A DNA stretch of 64,000 nt from Hyposmocoma kahamanoa (GCF_003589595.1 NW_020654422.1:17713258-17777257), one strand, 5' to 3'. Positions 28,436 to 40,429 are shown, numbered from the stretch's first letter. The notes: generated by a model not told the origin, from the letters alone. Translations and numbers: made by a program.

Positions 28436-30007
28436 AGTATATAACCAAAAATAGAGACTAAATAAGGGCCATCCAACCCTGGCAACTTATTAGGCAAATG
28501 GGCCTTATATCACTTTTAAATATGCATTCTCGTGTGTACGTCTCCGTACCTGTGTGTACGTCTCCGTATATTCCAAAAATATTCTGCTCTGTTCCAAAAA
28601 TATTTTAATAAAGATAATCTCTGACTATGAGGGGCTGTTCCATTCGGTGGTGTAGGAAAAATAGCAAAACATCTAGTTACAAAACAAACGGATCACATTT
28701 CATCGGTGATTTCAATTTTCGTCCATTATAGCAAAGCTCAAATTAAACTGGTTATTAGAAGTGAAACAATAGACGACACTCGTCAATTGTTTCGAATTCG
28801 GGCTGGCCAATCGGAGCGCAGTTGCCACCGTAATGATTTGGCAGAAATGTTTTCAAACAAATGAAATCAAATTTAATACTCGATGCCCTAGGAGGACTCG
28901 TATTTAGGACTTTTTTGAAGTCGGTTAAAAATAAACTTACTCCTCTTGTCAGTCGTCTTCACAAGTCACAAATTCACTTAAAGGGCTATAGTAACATTGT
29001 AGTTTAAAATTATACAGCAAAATATAAACATTATTCTAAAATCTTTTGCTAAAATATTATTCTCAAATATTTTAATTATTAGAAATAGAATATAATAAAT
29101 ACAATAGCAAATATTGACAGACAGATGTTTAAAGTGTTGTGGTTTATACAAGGTAAATATTTCCTACATAATTTATGCTGTATTATTATTTATTTTGATG
29201 GTTGCCAAAGAGAATTATTAAAATAGCCTTTACTACAGTCAGGGCGAAAGTTTACGGAATAATAAATATACGATGCGAATTAATAAGAAGGAGATTGATG
29301 TGGCTACACAAAGCGAAAGAGGAATATTAGGAGTGTAACAACTAGAGGTCTGCTTACCTCTTTGTACATAGATCTTAAACTAAGTATAAATGATATGTAT
29401 AGATAGGCTTAGTGCCTTTTTTGAGTATTACATATCGAATCAACGAAACTTCAAGAAATCTATCGTGGAGGAGAATACTAGGTAAACAACCGGTTGTATT
29501 TTATTTTTATGGTACAAATTACAGAAAACAGATTTTGCAAAATTATATTCTATATCTTAATATTAGAAATTATGTCGGTTTTGTAAAATAATAATGTACT
29601 TTTCCTGACGGAAAGGCACAAATTTTTAAACCATGCAGCCTAGTCTTTTTTATGTTTTATATATTTATATGGTGACCATAGTAAGGTGTTTTATTCGTAT
29701 TATACAAATACTCTGTTATTGTATAGTCAGAATACTCTGTTACTTATTACTCTATGATGTTATGTTTTGTCTTGTTTTAACACGCGTCATTACATACTTG
29801 CCGAAACGAGACGAATAGTGTGAAACTTTGCACAAATTAATCAAAAACCACAACAATACTTACCGAATCAATGTGTATAATTTAAAACTTTAAATGTATG
29901 TTTACACAATTAGTTAAATAGCGAAATGTGAGCAACACACCTACGTAAATTAATTTTCAAAAAAAACCGCAACTGCGTCCTCTATCTGAATGTTTGAGAA
30001 CGAAATA
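28436..30007. other. Unassigned, with small repeats
   Basis: GTGTGTACGTCTCCGTA occurs twice near 28533-28568, and TTCCAAAAATATT occurs twice at 28570-28606. A lone family F end (TTTTTTGAAGTCGGTTAAAA) lies at 28911-28930. No gene was found. Confidence 0.45.
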
Positions 30008-30110
30008 ATTGAAGTGTTGTGTCTTCACCGCACATCAGTGAAACACAGTGTGTGTATGGAATGCCGTATCTTGTACGCTAGTACATAGATATCGTTGGCT
30101 GCATGTATAT
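30008..30110 (+). repeat. Dispersed repeat J, copy 2
   Basis: Matches the reverse complement of 14340-14455 through GAAGTGTTGTGTCTTCACCG, CACATCAGTGAAACACAGTG and ATCGTTGGCTGCATG. Confidence 0.65.
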
Positions 30111-31122
30111 TCGTGCACCATATTTTTTTTATATAAATTTTCACCTATTTGGGAAGGCGAAAAATTCTAACCATACAGCTTCATCAAATCGCACTTCTAT
30201 TACAATAGTGTTGTAACTCAAAATACGTGGAATTAAAGATTATACCATTACTGAACGCAAAATTTGATTCTCTGTACGTCAATAAAACCGTCATTACAAT
30301 ATTGTACGAAACTATTAAAAGATATCTACTTAACTCAAAATGAGACAAAGTTTATGTGTGCTAGTTCTGGACGAAACAGTGCTTACTCAAAAATATAAAA
30401 TTATTTTTTCCCTTTTAAATTTTAAATATACTTTGAAAGTATGAAATTGTTTAGATGTCTGTAATAAACTTTGTTATATTCATAACTTTTAATAATCTTT
30501 CACGGGACGTTGGTAATTCGTTTTAGATACACTTTTTGATACAATAGTGTACAGCGGACAGGTTATGCTTATTTTGTTGGCCAAGGCTGACAAAGAGTTA
30601 TACGCTCTTTTAGTGACACACTATCTGGGTTCTGTTTTTGAAAGTGATGCAATAATTTCCGAGCATGTTACACAAAATAATAATCAAAGATTAAGAAGGT
30701 AATGTTAAAAAAAATAGAAAAAACTTTGTAGGCTATCATGAAACGTAATAGTGATTAGATTACGTTTTAAGGAATTTCGATAAATATTTTTATAAACATT
30801 GCTTTTGAATGCTAAATATCACGCAATAGTCGAAGGCACCGTCGTTTGTTTTTTATTTAACATATTTCATTTTTTTATTTGACCGTAAGTTTTCAATGCC
30901 TAATTAAGGGCTTCATTAAAACGCTCTGTAGTAAAAAATTACGATTTGACACTTAAGGTTTTTTGCCATTCACTTACAGATATGTACATATTCGGCCAAA
31001 ACCGGGATATCTGCAGCTTATTTTTACGTAAGAGAAATTTATCTCGTACTAATACTGTAAATTTTGCTTTATTTGGCAGTGTCTTTATTTCAGATTTTTT
31101 TTACAAACGAAATTAAAGCCGA
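30111..31122. other. Unassigned AT-rich sequence
   Basis: Nothing recognised. Confidence 0.5.
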
Positions 31123-31153
31123 CCAAGAAATGTATATCGTATACATTTCTTGG
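31123..31153. repeat. Perfect 14-bp hairpin
   Basis: Arms CCAAGAAATGTATA and TATACATTTCTTGG flank a 3-nt loop. A third partial copy (ACAAGAAATGTATACG) follows at 31159-31174. Confidence 0.85.
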
Positions 31154-31334
31154 ACATTACAAGAAATGTATACGTCTTCTATTCAATTCAGTTGATATAA
31201 AAAAAATCATCGGTTAGTACCTATTGAATACAGCGATTTTAGTTTAGTACTTTTATATTATTGTCAGTAATTTTTATCGTAATAATTTCTAGGAATCGTG
31301 TTTTCATACCGTGTACTAATCAGTATATATTCTT

Positions 31335-31425
31335 AATTTTACTATATATTTTTTCCAAAGTTATTAATTCAATGCTTTCACTGTTTTGCGGAATCAACCA
31401 AAGTCATTTGAGGTTGCATCGACTC
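31335..31425 (+). repeat. Dispersed repeat R, copy 1
   Basis: TTTTACTATATATTTTTTCC, then TGCTTTCACTGTTTTGCGGA and GTCATTTGAGGT, align with 46130-46215 without any other known feature. Confidence 0.5.
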
Positions 31426-31635
31426 TTAAAGCTTGAATAACAAATAACTGAGATCGAGTTGGCACTGAGCATTTGGTCAAGACTTTTATTTGTTTATTTA
31501 AACTTTATTTCTTACAAAATAGTACAAATGGCGGATCATGCCATTATGTATGCTCTACCAATCAACCTGAGAGCTGGATTCAGAATAATTAACATATAGA
31601 CTGAAGTTAATAACTTTAACTTAACTTTCAGTTTA

Positions 31636-31830
31636 CACACATATCGAGTTCTTAGGTTTTCGCGACTGTTACACATAGGAAATGAAACTATTTTTCCGGA
31701 TTTCCGGTCCCATGGTCACGGTTGACTGACCTTGACCATGGGACCTGTAAAAGGCCCGAAACGTCGGTCTGTTTGAAAAAACAAATATACGCGATTTAAA
31801 TCCGGAAAAATAGTTTCATTTCCTATTTAC
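31636..31830. mobile_element. Foldback element G, both arms present
   Basis: AGGAAATGAAACTATTTTTC then CGGATT (about 31678-31702) is inverted at 31798-31824. An inner hairpin GGTCCCATGGTCA ... TGACCATGGGACC (about 31707-31745) lies between. The right half continues TGTTTGAAAAAACAAATATA and CGCGATTTAAATCCGG. One-armed copies lie at 39865, 52650, 62690 and elsewhere. It is non-coding. Confidence 0.7.
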
Positions 31831-32327
31831 ACACATAATTATACATATAGAATATAAACCATAAACCACACGTGACTCCAACATGAAATTCCCACCGGTT
31901 ATCATAAACAGATAGAATCTGATAAAGATTAAATCATCTAGTACAATTGAAGACCTTCCATTGACGAACACGACCCTCTGTGACATGAGAGAGGTGATAA
32001 AAAGTAAAAATCTGCAATCAAGCGAAAACAACTGAAAATAACAAAAATCCCGTATGGACATAAAGTTCAGAGAGTGGTTCATAAATATTGACTGAAAAGT
32101 TTAACTATACGTTTTAAAAACGGCTTAAATTTTAAACTGGAAACAACAAATTGAAGGTTTATTTATTGCTGATACGTGATACTCAGTTTCCATGATTTTA
32201 AGTTTAAATAAATACGCTGACGCCGTTTTTTCATATAATTTTCATTTGCTATCGAATGAAAATGAGCATTAATTATAAACCCATAATTTGGAAAATAGAC
32301 TTTTAAACTGTGGTGTTAATTATAAAT
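31831..32327. other. Unassigned AT-rich sequence
   Basis: Nothing recognised. An 88-codon minus frame has no motif. Confidence 0.5.
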
Positions 32328-32527
32328 AGTAGCAGCAGAGCTTATGAAAGCTGACTGCCACTATACCAATTGCTGCCGTCAGTAATGCGAGCATTACTAC
32401 TTTCTTCAGTTTTGAAAGGTAAATGTGTGTGTTTTGAAAGGTAAAAAAATGTGTCTACTTTATTTCATAGGGTAGATAATGGGTCCAGTGGTATTGCCTC
32501 TTAGATCTTTGTGATTTAAAGCTCCGA
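32328..32527 (+). mobile_element. Family E copy, diverged and 3'-truncated
   Basis: AGCAGCAGAGCTTATGAAAG, ATTGCTGCCGTCAGTAATGC and AGATCTTTGTGATTTAAAGC. A short local duplication (TTTTGAAAGGTAAA twice) is near 32410-32447. Confidence 0.65.
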
Positions 32528-32798
32528 CTTCGGGTTCTCATCAGTCGCACAATTTAGAATTGAATAGAATTTTTCTCCCAATAGCTAACAAATATGACAA
32601 TGACATTTTGTATAAGTATAAGATAAATAATCCTACAATGGGAAACTGGTATCCAAGCTAGGACAAACTCATATTATGGATCACCAGGTTTCTATACCAT
32701 TGACGTATCAGTAAAAATTGTATGTACATAGTATAGTTTAGCAAGCTATTATAAATCCATAAACACTTAATATTTGAAAACAAACAAAGTGTTCCCTT

Positions 32799-32841
<43 letters not shown>

Positions 32842-34016
32842 TGTGTAAATAGCAGTCGGGACTTTCCTTTGATGAAGACTAATACGCAGTTCCAAGTAGT
32901 ACGCGTCTCTGGGAGCAATAACCTATGCTAATATTGAAATATTTCCAGATATGGACATTGACCGAGCACTTTTTCAATTAAATAGCAGTACTGGGTGTCT
33001 TCTAAGTCACGTCGAATGTTTTCTTTCGTCTAGCCATTATTCTAAGTAAAATGTTAACGTCGCGCTTTAGGATTGCACGAAAAATACACTGCCATTTAGC
33101 GGTATGAGACGGAAGTTCGTTTATATTTTCATACATTGTACACTGAAAAACGAGGAGAAATATATCTAATTAAGGTTTTAATCCGCAACGCCCACGTGAA
33201 TAGCTATCATTATCCAGCTTTTAGAACACTCCGAGTCCATTCCCTAGATGCAGCTCTGGCCTTGTTTCATTTATAACAGCGGTAAAGTGTTGAAAGCAAC
33301 ACTTCTAGGGCAAAAAAATAGCGTGAGACCGTATTATCGTGGATTATGAATCGCGGTAGATAAGGCATTCAACGCGCCCTCATTAAAAAAGGAATCCGAG
33401 AAAAAGAATAAAAAAAATGTACCGTGAAAGCCAGTCTCATTTGTCAACTTCCCCGCATTGCATGCAGCGCCTATATCACTCGCGGAGTGGCCAACTTTTT
33501 ATTCATTCCACTTTTTACGACGCGCGGAACTCTAATATACAAAATGAAAATACACTTTCGTAGATAACGTTTTCATTTTGTCTCTCTTTGTCGCTACTTT
33601 GCGCGGCCGAGATAAGAAAAAAAAATGTAATTGACGCAATAAACAAATGATTTTATCATTCGGTCTCCATTTAAAGCTACAAAAAATTACACAAAACAAA
33701 GGACCAGACAAAAGGTTGGTTCATCTAAACAAAAATAATTACTCCTGTTGCTTTACAAGGCCGACTTGTTTATAACGATTGTAGTCCTGAGTATGAGGTT
33801 TAGCAATGCGATTTTTCGACCGCGGACGTCGGGTCTTCGCTTAAAAGTATACAAACCAAAAGGGCATTAAAACGCAAAACAGCATCAATCGCGCGTCAGT
33901 CTTCGTTTAGTCGACCGATATCGCGCTTGTCAATCATGCAGTACTGTACAACAAAAACTTGTAAAAATTATTAAAAAAAAGAAAAAAAAAGGAAGGGGTA
34001 TAATGTTTTCTTAAGT
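32528..34016. other. Mostly unassigned; GT microsatellite at 32801-32836
   Basis: A (GT)n run lies at 32801-32836. The remaining sequence has slightly higher GC around 33050-33900 (e.g. GCGCGGCCGAGATAAG) but no ORF longer than short fragments, so no exon is claimed. Confidence 0.5.
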
Positions 34017-34150
34017 ACAATACAATACAAAAAATCTTTATTGTACACCAGAAAAGGAAACAAATACAATACAATTAAATTAAAAAAAGAAGCAGTGGTA
34101 CAATGGGCGGTCTTATCGCTTTAAGCGATTTCTGCCAGACAACCTTTGGA
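34017..34150 (-). repeat. Probable LINE 3' tail
   Basis: TACAATACAAAAAATCTTTA then TTGTACACCAGAAAAGGAAA, followed by GGCGGTCTTATCGCTTTAAG and CGATTTCTGCCAGACAACC. This has the look of a reversed LINE 3' end with its poly(A)-like tail on the left. No coding part remains. Confidence 0.45.
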
Positions 34151-34399
34151 TGGAAGTAATTATCACAGGAAAAAGACGGCGGTGTATGAAGAATAGATAA
34201 AATCGACAAATAAATGCAAATGTACATACATTTATAAATAATAAAACCAATACTTATATATGAATATTATAAACTACTATATACTCCTGCACCTATAAAT
34301 ATAGAATTTGTAAAACGTAATTTCAAAACATAATATAAAAAAGTAGTATATTGTGTTATGATAGTTATCATTTAAAAGTGTTATTTTGTACAGTCTTGC

Positions 34400-34560
34400 A
34401 AGCCGTGGTAGCGCAATGGTTTGACCTACTGCCTTTCGGACAGAAGCCTTGGGTTTGAATCCGAAAATTAAATTTGAAATAAAATTCTATTGAGATGAGA
34501 CCCGTGCCCAGCAGTGGGATCTATAAATGAGTTGAAGATGTTGAAGTATTTTACTTACAT
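34400..34560 (+). mobile_element. tRNA-derived SINE, separate family
   Basis: AGCCGTGGTAGCGCAATGGT has box A-like TGGTAGCGCAATGG, and GGGTTTGAATCCGAA is box B-like. It continues GAGACCCGTGCCCAGCAGTG and GGATCTATAAATGAG. It is unlike families A, B and D, and this is the only copy noted in the window. Confidence 0.65.
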
Positions 34561-34590
34561 TTAAATTAATCATAAATGTAAAACACAACC

Positions 34591-34595
<5 letters not shown>

Positions 34596-34643
<48 letters not shown>

Positions 34644-34668
34644 ACACACACACACACACACTAAAACA

Positions 34669-34701
<33 letters not shown>
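34596..34701. repeat. CA microsatellite replacing a SINE tail
   Basis: (CA)n with short TAAAACA interruptions directly joins the tail side of the family A copy at 34702. Confidence 0.9.
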
Positions 34702-34703
<2 letters not shown>

Positions 34704-34892
34704 ATAGCCCTGCACTAGGGAAACCCTGGGTCGCGGTTGCCATGTACACCCACATAGACAACCACAAATTACACCCAAACTCACGAGGCAAATAAATATA
34801 GGGCGTACAAATATTTCTCCCGGCACGGAAACCGAATCCGGGACCACTGCGTGGCAGTCCGGTATGATAACCGTTCAGCCACCGAGGCAGTT
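34702..34892 (-). mobile_element. SINE family A, full-length
   Basis: CCCTGCACTAGGGAAACCCT, AATAAATATAGGGCGTACAA, AACCGAATCCGGGACC (box B reversed) and AACCGTTCAGCCACCGAGGC (box A side). Confidence 0.85.
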
Positions 34893-35974
34893 TAGTTTGT
34901 AAATAATCAAATAGTAGCTAACTGTCCTTTTCCTTTGCATACCCGAAATACAAACAGAGACCCATTACATCAATTTTTGTTGGTAGGTCAATGTGCGCGG
35001 ACGGTAAATTGTTTTCATGGCTACCCAGAGCCACCACGCCCGCACTCCGAGGTATATATGTACAATGGACAGGGGATACTGTTTTCGTACCGGAATCTAA
35101 TACTCCTGTTCACTACATCAAATTCAAGCTCCAACGTGTTAAGAGGGAGCAGAGGAAAAATTCCTAATCTTCTATTTGATTTTAGAGGGGTATATCAACT
35201 TTAAAGTTAAAAATAAAATATTGTAACTACACGATATATTCAAGCATAGACATTAATCAGAAGCATAAAACAATAAAGTTTCCTCGATAGATAAAAATCA
35301 CGAAATAACCTCTAATTTTCACATTTTTTCGATTTATCCTCGAAATGCTACAGGTTATTAGGACAAAAATTAGATAATTAATTATATTTATGCATGATCG
35401 ACGACTGTCACTACGGATTTTTTTTAATCCCTTTAGTTTTAGAGTTATTCCGTTAAAACGAATTTGGTACTTTTAATGCGCAAAATTCAACATCTGTCGC
35501 ATGTCACGCGAACTTCAGGCATATATTTGTTTCACAAATTTGGGCGGAGCCAACGTCAAATTTTTTTTGGCATGCTCTTAATTAAATACTAACAAACGTT
35601 GTTGTCCATTCTGACAAAAGAAACAGCGAGAAACATTCGGTTCGGCTTCGATGTACATCAGCATATTGAAATATACGCTTGCACAATTGTCACTTCAAAT
35701 AACAGAAAGCCCTTTGTGAAACTCTCGCATTTCCAGTTTTGTAAAACTTTGAGTTACTAGGAAATTGTTCAAACGCCATGTTAACATTACATAGTTTGAA
35801 TTTGAAACGCGTACTTGATGTTGTACAGTTTTCAGCTGGTAGCGAGAGTTAAAATTCAAAATTATTTGGGTGTTGTATTTATTACTTAAAATTTCAGGAT
35901 CTCTGCAATAGCAATGCCAACACTCATTAACATTTATTTTAATGAGTTACATTTAATGATAAAAAAAAATTTAT
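34893..35974. other. Unassigned sequence
   Basis: An 89-codon frame (34935-35204) has no motif. Nothing recognised. Confidence 0.45.
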
Positions 35975-36165
35975 AGAATGTCTGGGAAAACCCTAGGGTC
36001 GGCAGCTACCTTTTACCTAAAGCATTTGCATAGCCATACAAAGGGGGAATGCTGCCAGCATCTTGGGCACCTTGCCGCGGGGACAATTTTACTCATATGA
36101 TTTAAAAATCCTAGCTTTCCTTTCTAGTATTTAAGCTTTTATTGTCTTTTTTACTTTACCTGTAT
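35975..36165 (+). repeat. Repeat H, probable LINE 3' end, copy 1
   Basis: TCTGGGAAAACCCTAGGGTC, AAAGGGGGAATGCTGCCAGC, ATCTTGGGCACCTTGCCGCG, ACTCATATGAT and TTTAAGCTTTTATTGT recur at 57572-57775 in the same order. The shared right end followed by AT-rich sequence suggests a LINE 3' UTR. Confidence 0.55.
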
Positions 36166-36313
36166 ATTATCAAAATAAAAATAATTTTACTATAAAACAG
36201 AATGTTAAGCTACTTCATGTTAAGAATAATTGAAAATTTCACGTAGTGCGATCGATCGACAATGTATTTGTGACTATAATTATGAGATTTTTATTTTCTT
36301 TAATGAAAACTAT
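36166..36313. other. Unassigned AT-rich spacer
   Basis: Nothing recognised. Confidence 0.4.
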
Positions 36314-36484
36314 GTGACGGGACGAACAAGTCGTGGACCTGGTGGTAAGCGACACGCCTGTTCAGAACAGTTGCAGTACCACTCAGAGCTTTAAATCAAA
36401 AAGATCTGAGGGGCACTGCCACTGCGTCCAGTACCCTGAAACATAAGTTGACAAGTGTCTCATGTGCCTGTAATTTCACCAGCT
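36314..36484 (-). mobile_element. Family E copy, truncated
   Basis: GTGACGGGACGAACAAGTCG, GTAAGCGACACGCCTGTTCA and AGACATAAGTTGACAAGTGT, ending after CTGTAATTTCACCAGC. The 5' third is missing. Confidence 0.85.
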
Positions 36485-37072
36485 AGCCACCAAAGATTCT
36501 GACAGCGTTGTAAAAGCAATTGCGTCACTGTAGCGTCTGTAAAATGTTTGTGACGCACTCTACTTGATCTTCTACGATTGCCCATCTTAGTTCATTTCTA
36601 TACATAATTATAATATTAAAGTTGAAATATAGTTGTTTGTTTAAAAGTTTATAAATCACTTATGAATTTCGAAATTGAATTACCTGATATCGCTACACTA
36701 TTGTACGTAGTTATTACCTTTATGGCCTCACCCTACCTCGCCTTCCTACCTTTCCATACTAAACAATACGGTTCTCAAATTTTCGCACAACATCTTAAAA
36801 GCAAATAATGCAGTAAACAACAGCTTTTCCGAGGCAAGCTAAATGTTCGTGTACGAGAACAATACAGTTCACTTTTGCGCTACACATCGTAGTGTAACTT
36901 CAGCTGGATTACGTAATTCAGGCCGCTCACTAATGCTGGATAATGTACGTGACACACGCAACAGCTTATTCTAGTGTCATAACAGGTTATATTAATTACA
37001 TATTCGCCCTATTAAAGGGAGTGGGTATAAATACAGCGTGTAATAAAATTCTAAAAGTTCATTGAACTTCTA
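36485..37072. other. Unassigned sequence
   Basis: Nothing recognised. Confidence 0.5.
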
Positions 37073-37494
37073 GTAAAGCTCTACAAGGAGCAAGGAACAG
37101 TTCGTCCAGGGAAATAAACACCTTATCTATTTCTGCCTTATTAAAGGGTGCTGGTGAAATTACAGGCACATGGGACTTGTCAACTTATGTCTCAGGGTGA
37201 CGGGCGCCTTATAGCGGTGACACATGGCGAGGTTTAGCAGCGATGCAAACGCGATGCAGTAGCGATCGTGCGTTTAGATCGATTCAGTTGCGTGTTTGCA
37301 TCGACGCAGTCGTGCGCTTGCATCGCGTTTGCATCGCTCTTTAAAATCGCTCGTTTGTGTAAGGGTAGACGATTAGCGATGTGTGATGTCGCCGTGTGTA
37401 ACCGATCTTGGATCTTTGCGATTTAAAGCTCTGAGTGGCACTGCAATTTCTACGGATAAGCATGTCATTTACCACTTGGTATCATAAAAAAATT
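37073..37494 (+). mobile_element. Family E copy split by TIR element P
   Basis: Family E runs to GTGACGGGCGC (37207) and resumes at GATCTTTGCGATTTAAAGCT (37411). About 17 nt of the usual sequence between these points are absent, so the insertion was accompanied by a small deletion or the junctions have decayed. Confidence 0.8.
37215..37404. mobile_element. TIR element P (190 bp), inserted in family E
   Basis: The left end CGGTGACACATGGCGA pairs with the inverse of the right end TCGCCGTGTGTAACCG (two mismatches). Subterminal CGATGCAAACGCGATGCA and CGCGTTTGCATCGC are inverted copies of an ~11-bp motif. It is non-coding. The motif is the unit of the minisatellite at 48615-48807. Confidence 0.75.
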
Positions 37495-39128
37495 TAGTTC
37501 ATATATTCAACAACACACAACTTTATGGTTAATGTTAAATATTTTCTGAAAGAAAAACTTAATTTTATTAAAATAAGTCTATTCAAGTTCGTAAAACACA
37601 GTTTAAATGTATTAAGAACTGTCGCGCAAACAGCGCTACATATCAAATCAGAAAGCGTGACGTCGTTGGCAGGTAAACGGACTAGTCATTGTCTCTTGCC
37701 ACTCGAGAGAATTTAACGTATTGATACTATAATGCTCAATATCTATAAAAGGTACAGTCTTTTCAATGGTAAGTGCTCAAAGGAACTTATGGAACTCATA
37801 TCACCGTCACGTTTCCACGGTCGCACCTCATGCCAAATGAGTAGAGCCCATCCTCACATCATTGATGCCTGGTATTGTAAGACGAGCATGACGTTCGTTC
37901 CTTCCTTAAACCTGCAAGATGTAAAATGGTCTCCTTCCTGAAATATTTCTTTTGCACTATGACATGAGGTACTTCAAAATGCGTGCCCTCAAAGGCTTTC
38001 AATGCCTAGGCAGCTCCTCGGGTGTTGTAGATGTCCTTGGGCGACGATGATCACTCCTCGTCAAGTGACTCATCTGTTCGTTAATTTAAAAAATCTATCC
38101 TACTCATATAATATACTATTCTCAGTAAATACAAAAGTATATATTATACTTAAAATTACTTGATTATTGATTGATTGTTATCCGATTGCTTATTAACCGC
38201 ACAGGTAGAATTTGTTATTGTTATAAATTAAATAGCTCAGGTCAGGAAATCTTGACATTTTATTTCTTCCTACATATGTTGTAGTAGAGTCAAAATATAG
38301 GCGCTTTTAGGCCTTTTTTCCTCTTGTATCGTCTCTTGCAATAAATATTTTTGACCGAGACTTCTGCAACTTAATTTTTGTAAGTTTATGCCATAAGTAT
38401 ACGATTTAGTGTTGAATAGCTAATTTTTTTAAAAAGGTCGCATAATATGCAGTAATTTGTGTTTATTAATAGAAATAACACTCTTCGAGTCTAACGCAAT
38501 TAAGCTAGCATTAGCACACAAAAGGCATACCATATTTTATAACATCTAGGTATATTAACTACGATATTATATCGGTCATATTCGAGAATATTATTTGTGT
38601 GTTGCCAACCCATGTGAAAATCGAAATCGAAAAACGCCGTAAGTTTCTCGATCTGGCGCACGGGGTTGGTAACATGAGGGGTGTGGCCATCGTTTTGCCG
38701 TAAATGGGTTAATTCCAGCCAGACTCGCTAACAACTTCAGGTTGGATTCCTGTGGCGTGTCACTTCCAACACAAATGCAAAAAATGTTACTGCTCGATAC
38801 GGCACGTTCGCCTTCTTTAAATACCGAATACCGTCTCTTTTCTTTCATTGAAAAAACTGAAAATGTATCTTTTGTGATATTTTTCGTTTACCATAAGAGA
38901 GGCAAGTATAAAATAGGTAAGTAATAATTAATTAAAGTTGTTGGTCACATTATTTATATATTTATATTTATTTATTGATTTGTATTTTATTTTTCTTCCT
39001 CACCATCATCATATTCAGCCCACATTAGCCCACTACTCCGTATAGGCCTCTTCTTTATTGCGCCAATTTTCACTGTCTTATACACTTCGCATTCAGCGCG
39101 ATCCCGCAAATCAAAACCTGCTACCAAA
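37495..39128. other. Unassigned sequence
   Basis: Short frames around 37525-37941 and 38591-38924 have no motif. No repeat was recognised. Confidence 0.4.
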
Positions 39129-39176
<48 letters not shown>

Positions 39177-39210
39177 TGTGTGTGTGTGTGTGTGTGTGTG
39201 TCTCTGCAAG
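39129..39210. repeat. TG microsatellite
   Basis: A long (TG)n with one TC interruption. It generates spurious Cys/Val and His/Thr reading frames on the two strands. Confidence 0.95.
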
Positions 39211-39689
39211 GATCTTGTGCGAGAAAAGTGTGTGGTGTTTGTCTTAGTACAAATGTTGCACTCCTTGTCATAAGTGACGTATTGGCATTTAGGTAAGTTT
39301 CGAGATATTGACACTTAAAGTTTTTTTTGATAATAATAAATGTCAATTTCGCCGAAAACTGAATCTAAATAAGATATAAAAAACCACTTATAGGGATATT
39401 TTAATAACTCGATTTCGCTAAAATGTCGATTAAGTTAGTTATGATACAGATGGCGGTATATATTATGTAATTTACTTCTGTTTATTACGACGTTTGAACG
39501 TAAACAGTAAATCTTGTTAATCTCGTGAATTTCATATTTCGTGAAATTGCCCATAAAAGTTATATTTTATAGGGCCTATAACGGAACATCTTTAAGAAAT
39601 AGAATTTATAGATTGTTCTCTTACTTTTTATATTGTGATGGCATTTTATTTTTCTTAATTGGAATTTTTTTTTACCGTCTCGGTGTCTT
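39211..39689. other. Unassigned AT-rich sequence
   Basis: Nothing recognised. Confidence 0.45.
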
Positions 39690-40205
39690 TTGCACTATGG
39701 GCATAGAAGAGCAACGGCCCGGGTTTTACCCGGCACTTTTTAAACGCCGGGTTTTAAACGGGTTAAAACCCATTAACGCCTTAAGTCGAGGGCAAAAACT
39801 ATTTACAACCAAATCGAGTAAATAAATAAATCGAGTTTTGTTCAAATGTGATGATATTGGAAATTAAGCTTTTTTCCGGTAAACGGTTGACTGAGAAACG
39901 TGACCATGGGACCTGTAAAGGGGCCGAAATGTTTGAAAAAACAAATATACGCGATTTAAATCCGGAAAAATAGTTTCACTTCCTATGCTATGTGTAACAA
40001 ACGCGAAAACCTAAGAACTCGATATGTAATATAATATTATTACAAAATGTTTATTGCTTGCTTATTATTTATACTATATTTCGCCTTTCTTTTGAATCGA
40101 TTCGTTTGAAAATCGCATTGAAACGAATCTATTCAAAACTCGTTATAGTATACACTTGAATAGGTTTTCATAAAACTCGAACTGTAATGTGCATCCCTAG
40201 TATGA
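39690..40205 (-). mobile_element. hAT-like MITE O, interrupted by a family G copy
   Basis: The right end AATGTGCATCCCTAGTATGA is the reverse of TAGGGATGCACATT, the CAGGGATG-type end seen in hAT elements. The left part has CCGGGTTTTACCCGG, GGTTAAAACCCATTAACGCC and GGGCAAAAACTATTTACAA. The same parts occur in reverse at 57018-57285. Family G sequence at 39865-40025 sits inside it. A third partial copy is at about 40318-40425 (GGGTTTTACCCACTGCCCAT, then CTCTGA). The superfamily call is tentative. Confidence 0.45.
39865..40025 (+). mobile_element. Family G copy nested in MITE O
   Basis: GACCATGGGACCTGTAAAGG, TGTTTGAAAAAACAAATATA, AATCCGGAAAAATAGTTTCA and CGCGAAAACCTAAGAACTCG. Confidence 0.7.
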
Positions 40206-40429
40206 GAGTCCAAAGGATTGCAAGGGGTATTGTACGGAGTTGCTTCTTTTTCGTTTAAAAATATTTTTTCATCGCAGTTTGTAATACATGGAATTATACC
40301 GTATTCGCCGTTTTTGCCCACGATTTTAGCAGAAATAAGTTAAAATCCAGCACATTGGGTAAAAATCCGGTTAAAATCCGAGCGGGTTGATTGGGTTTTA
40401 CCCACTGCCCATCTCTGACTGTGGGCGTT

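Noticed and set aside
34566..34847. Cys/Val-rich protein frame over the CA tract
   Set aside because: It is a translation of a microsatellite. The same applies to 32658-32918 and 38987-39346.
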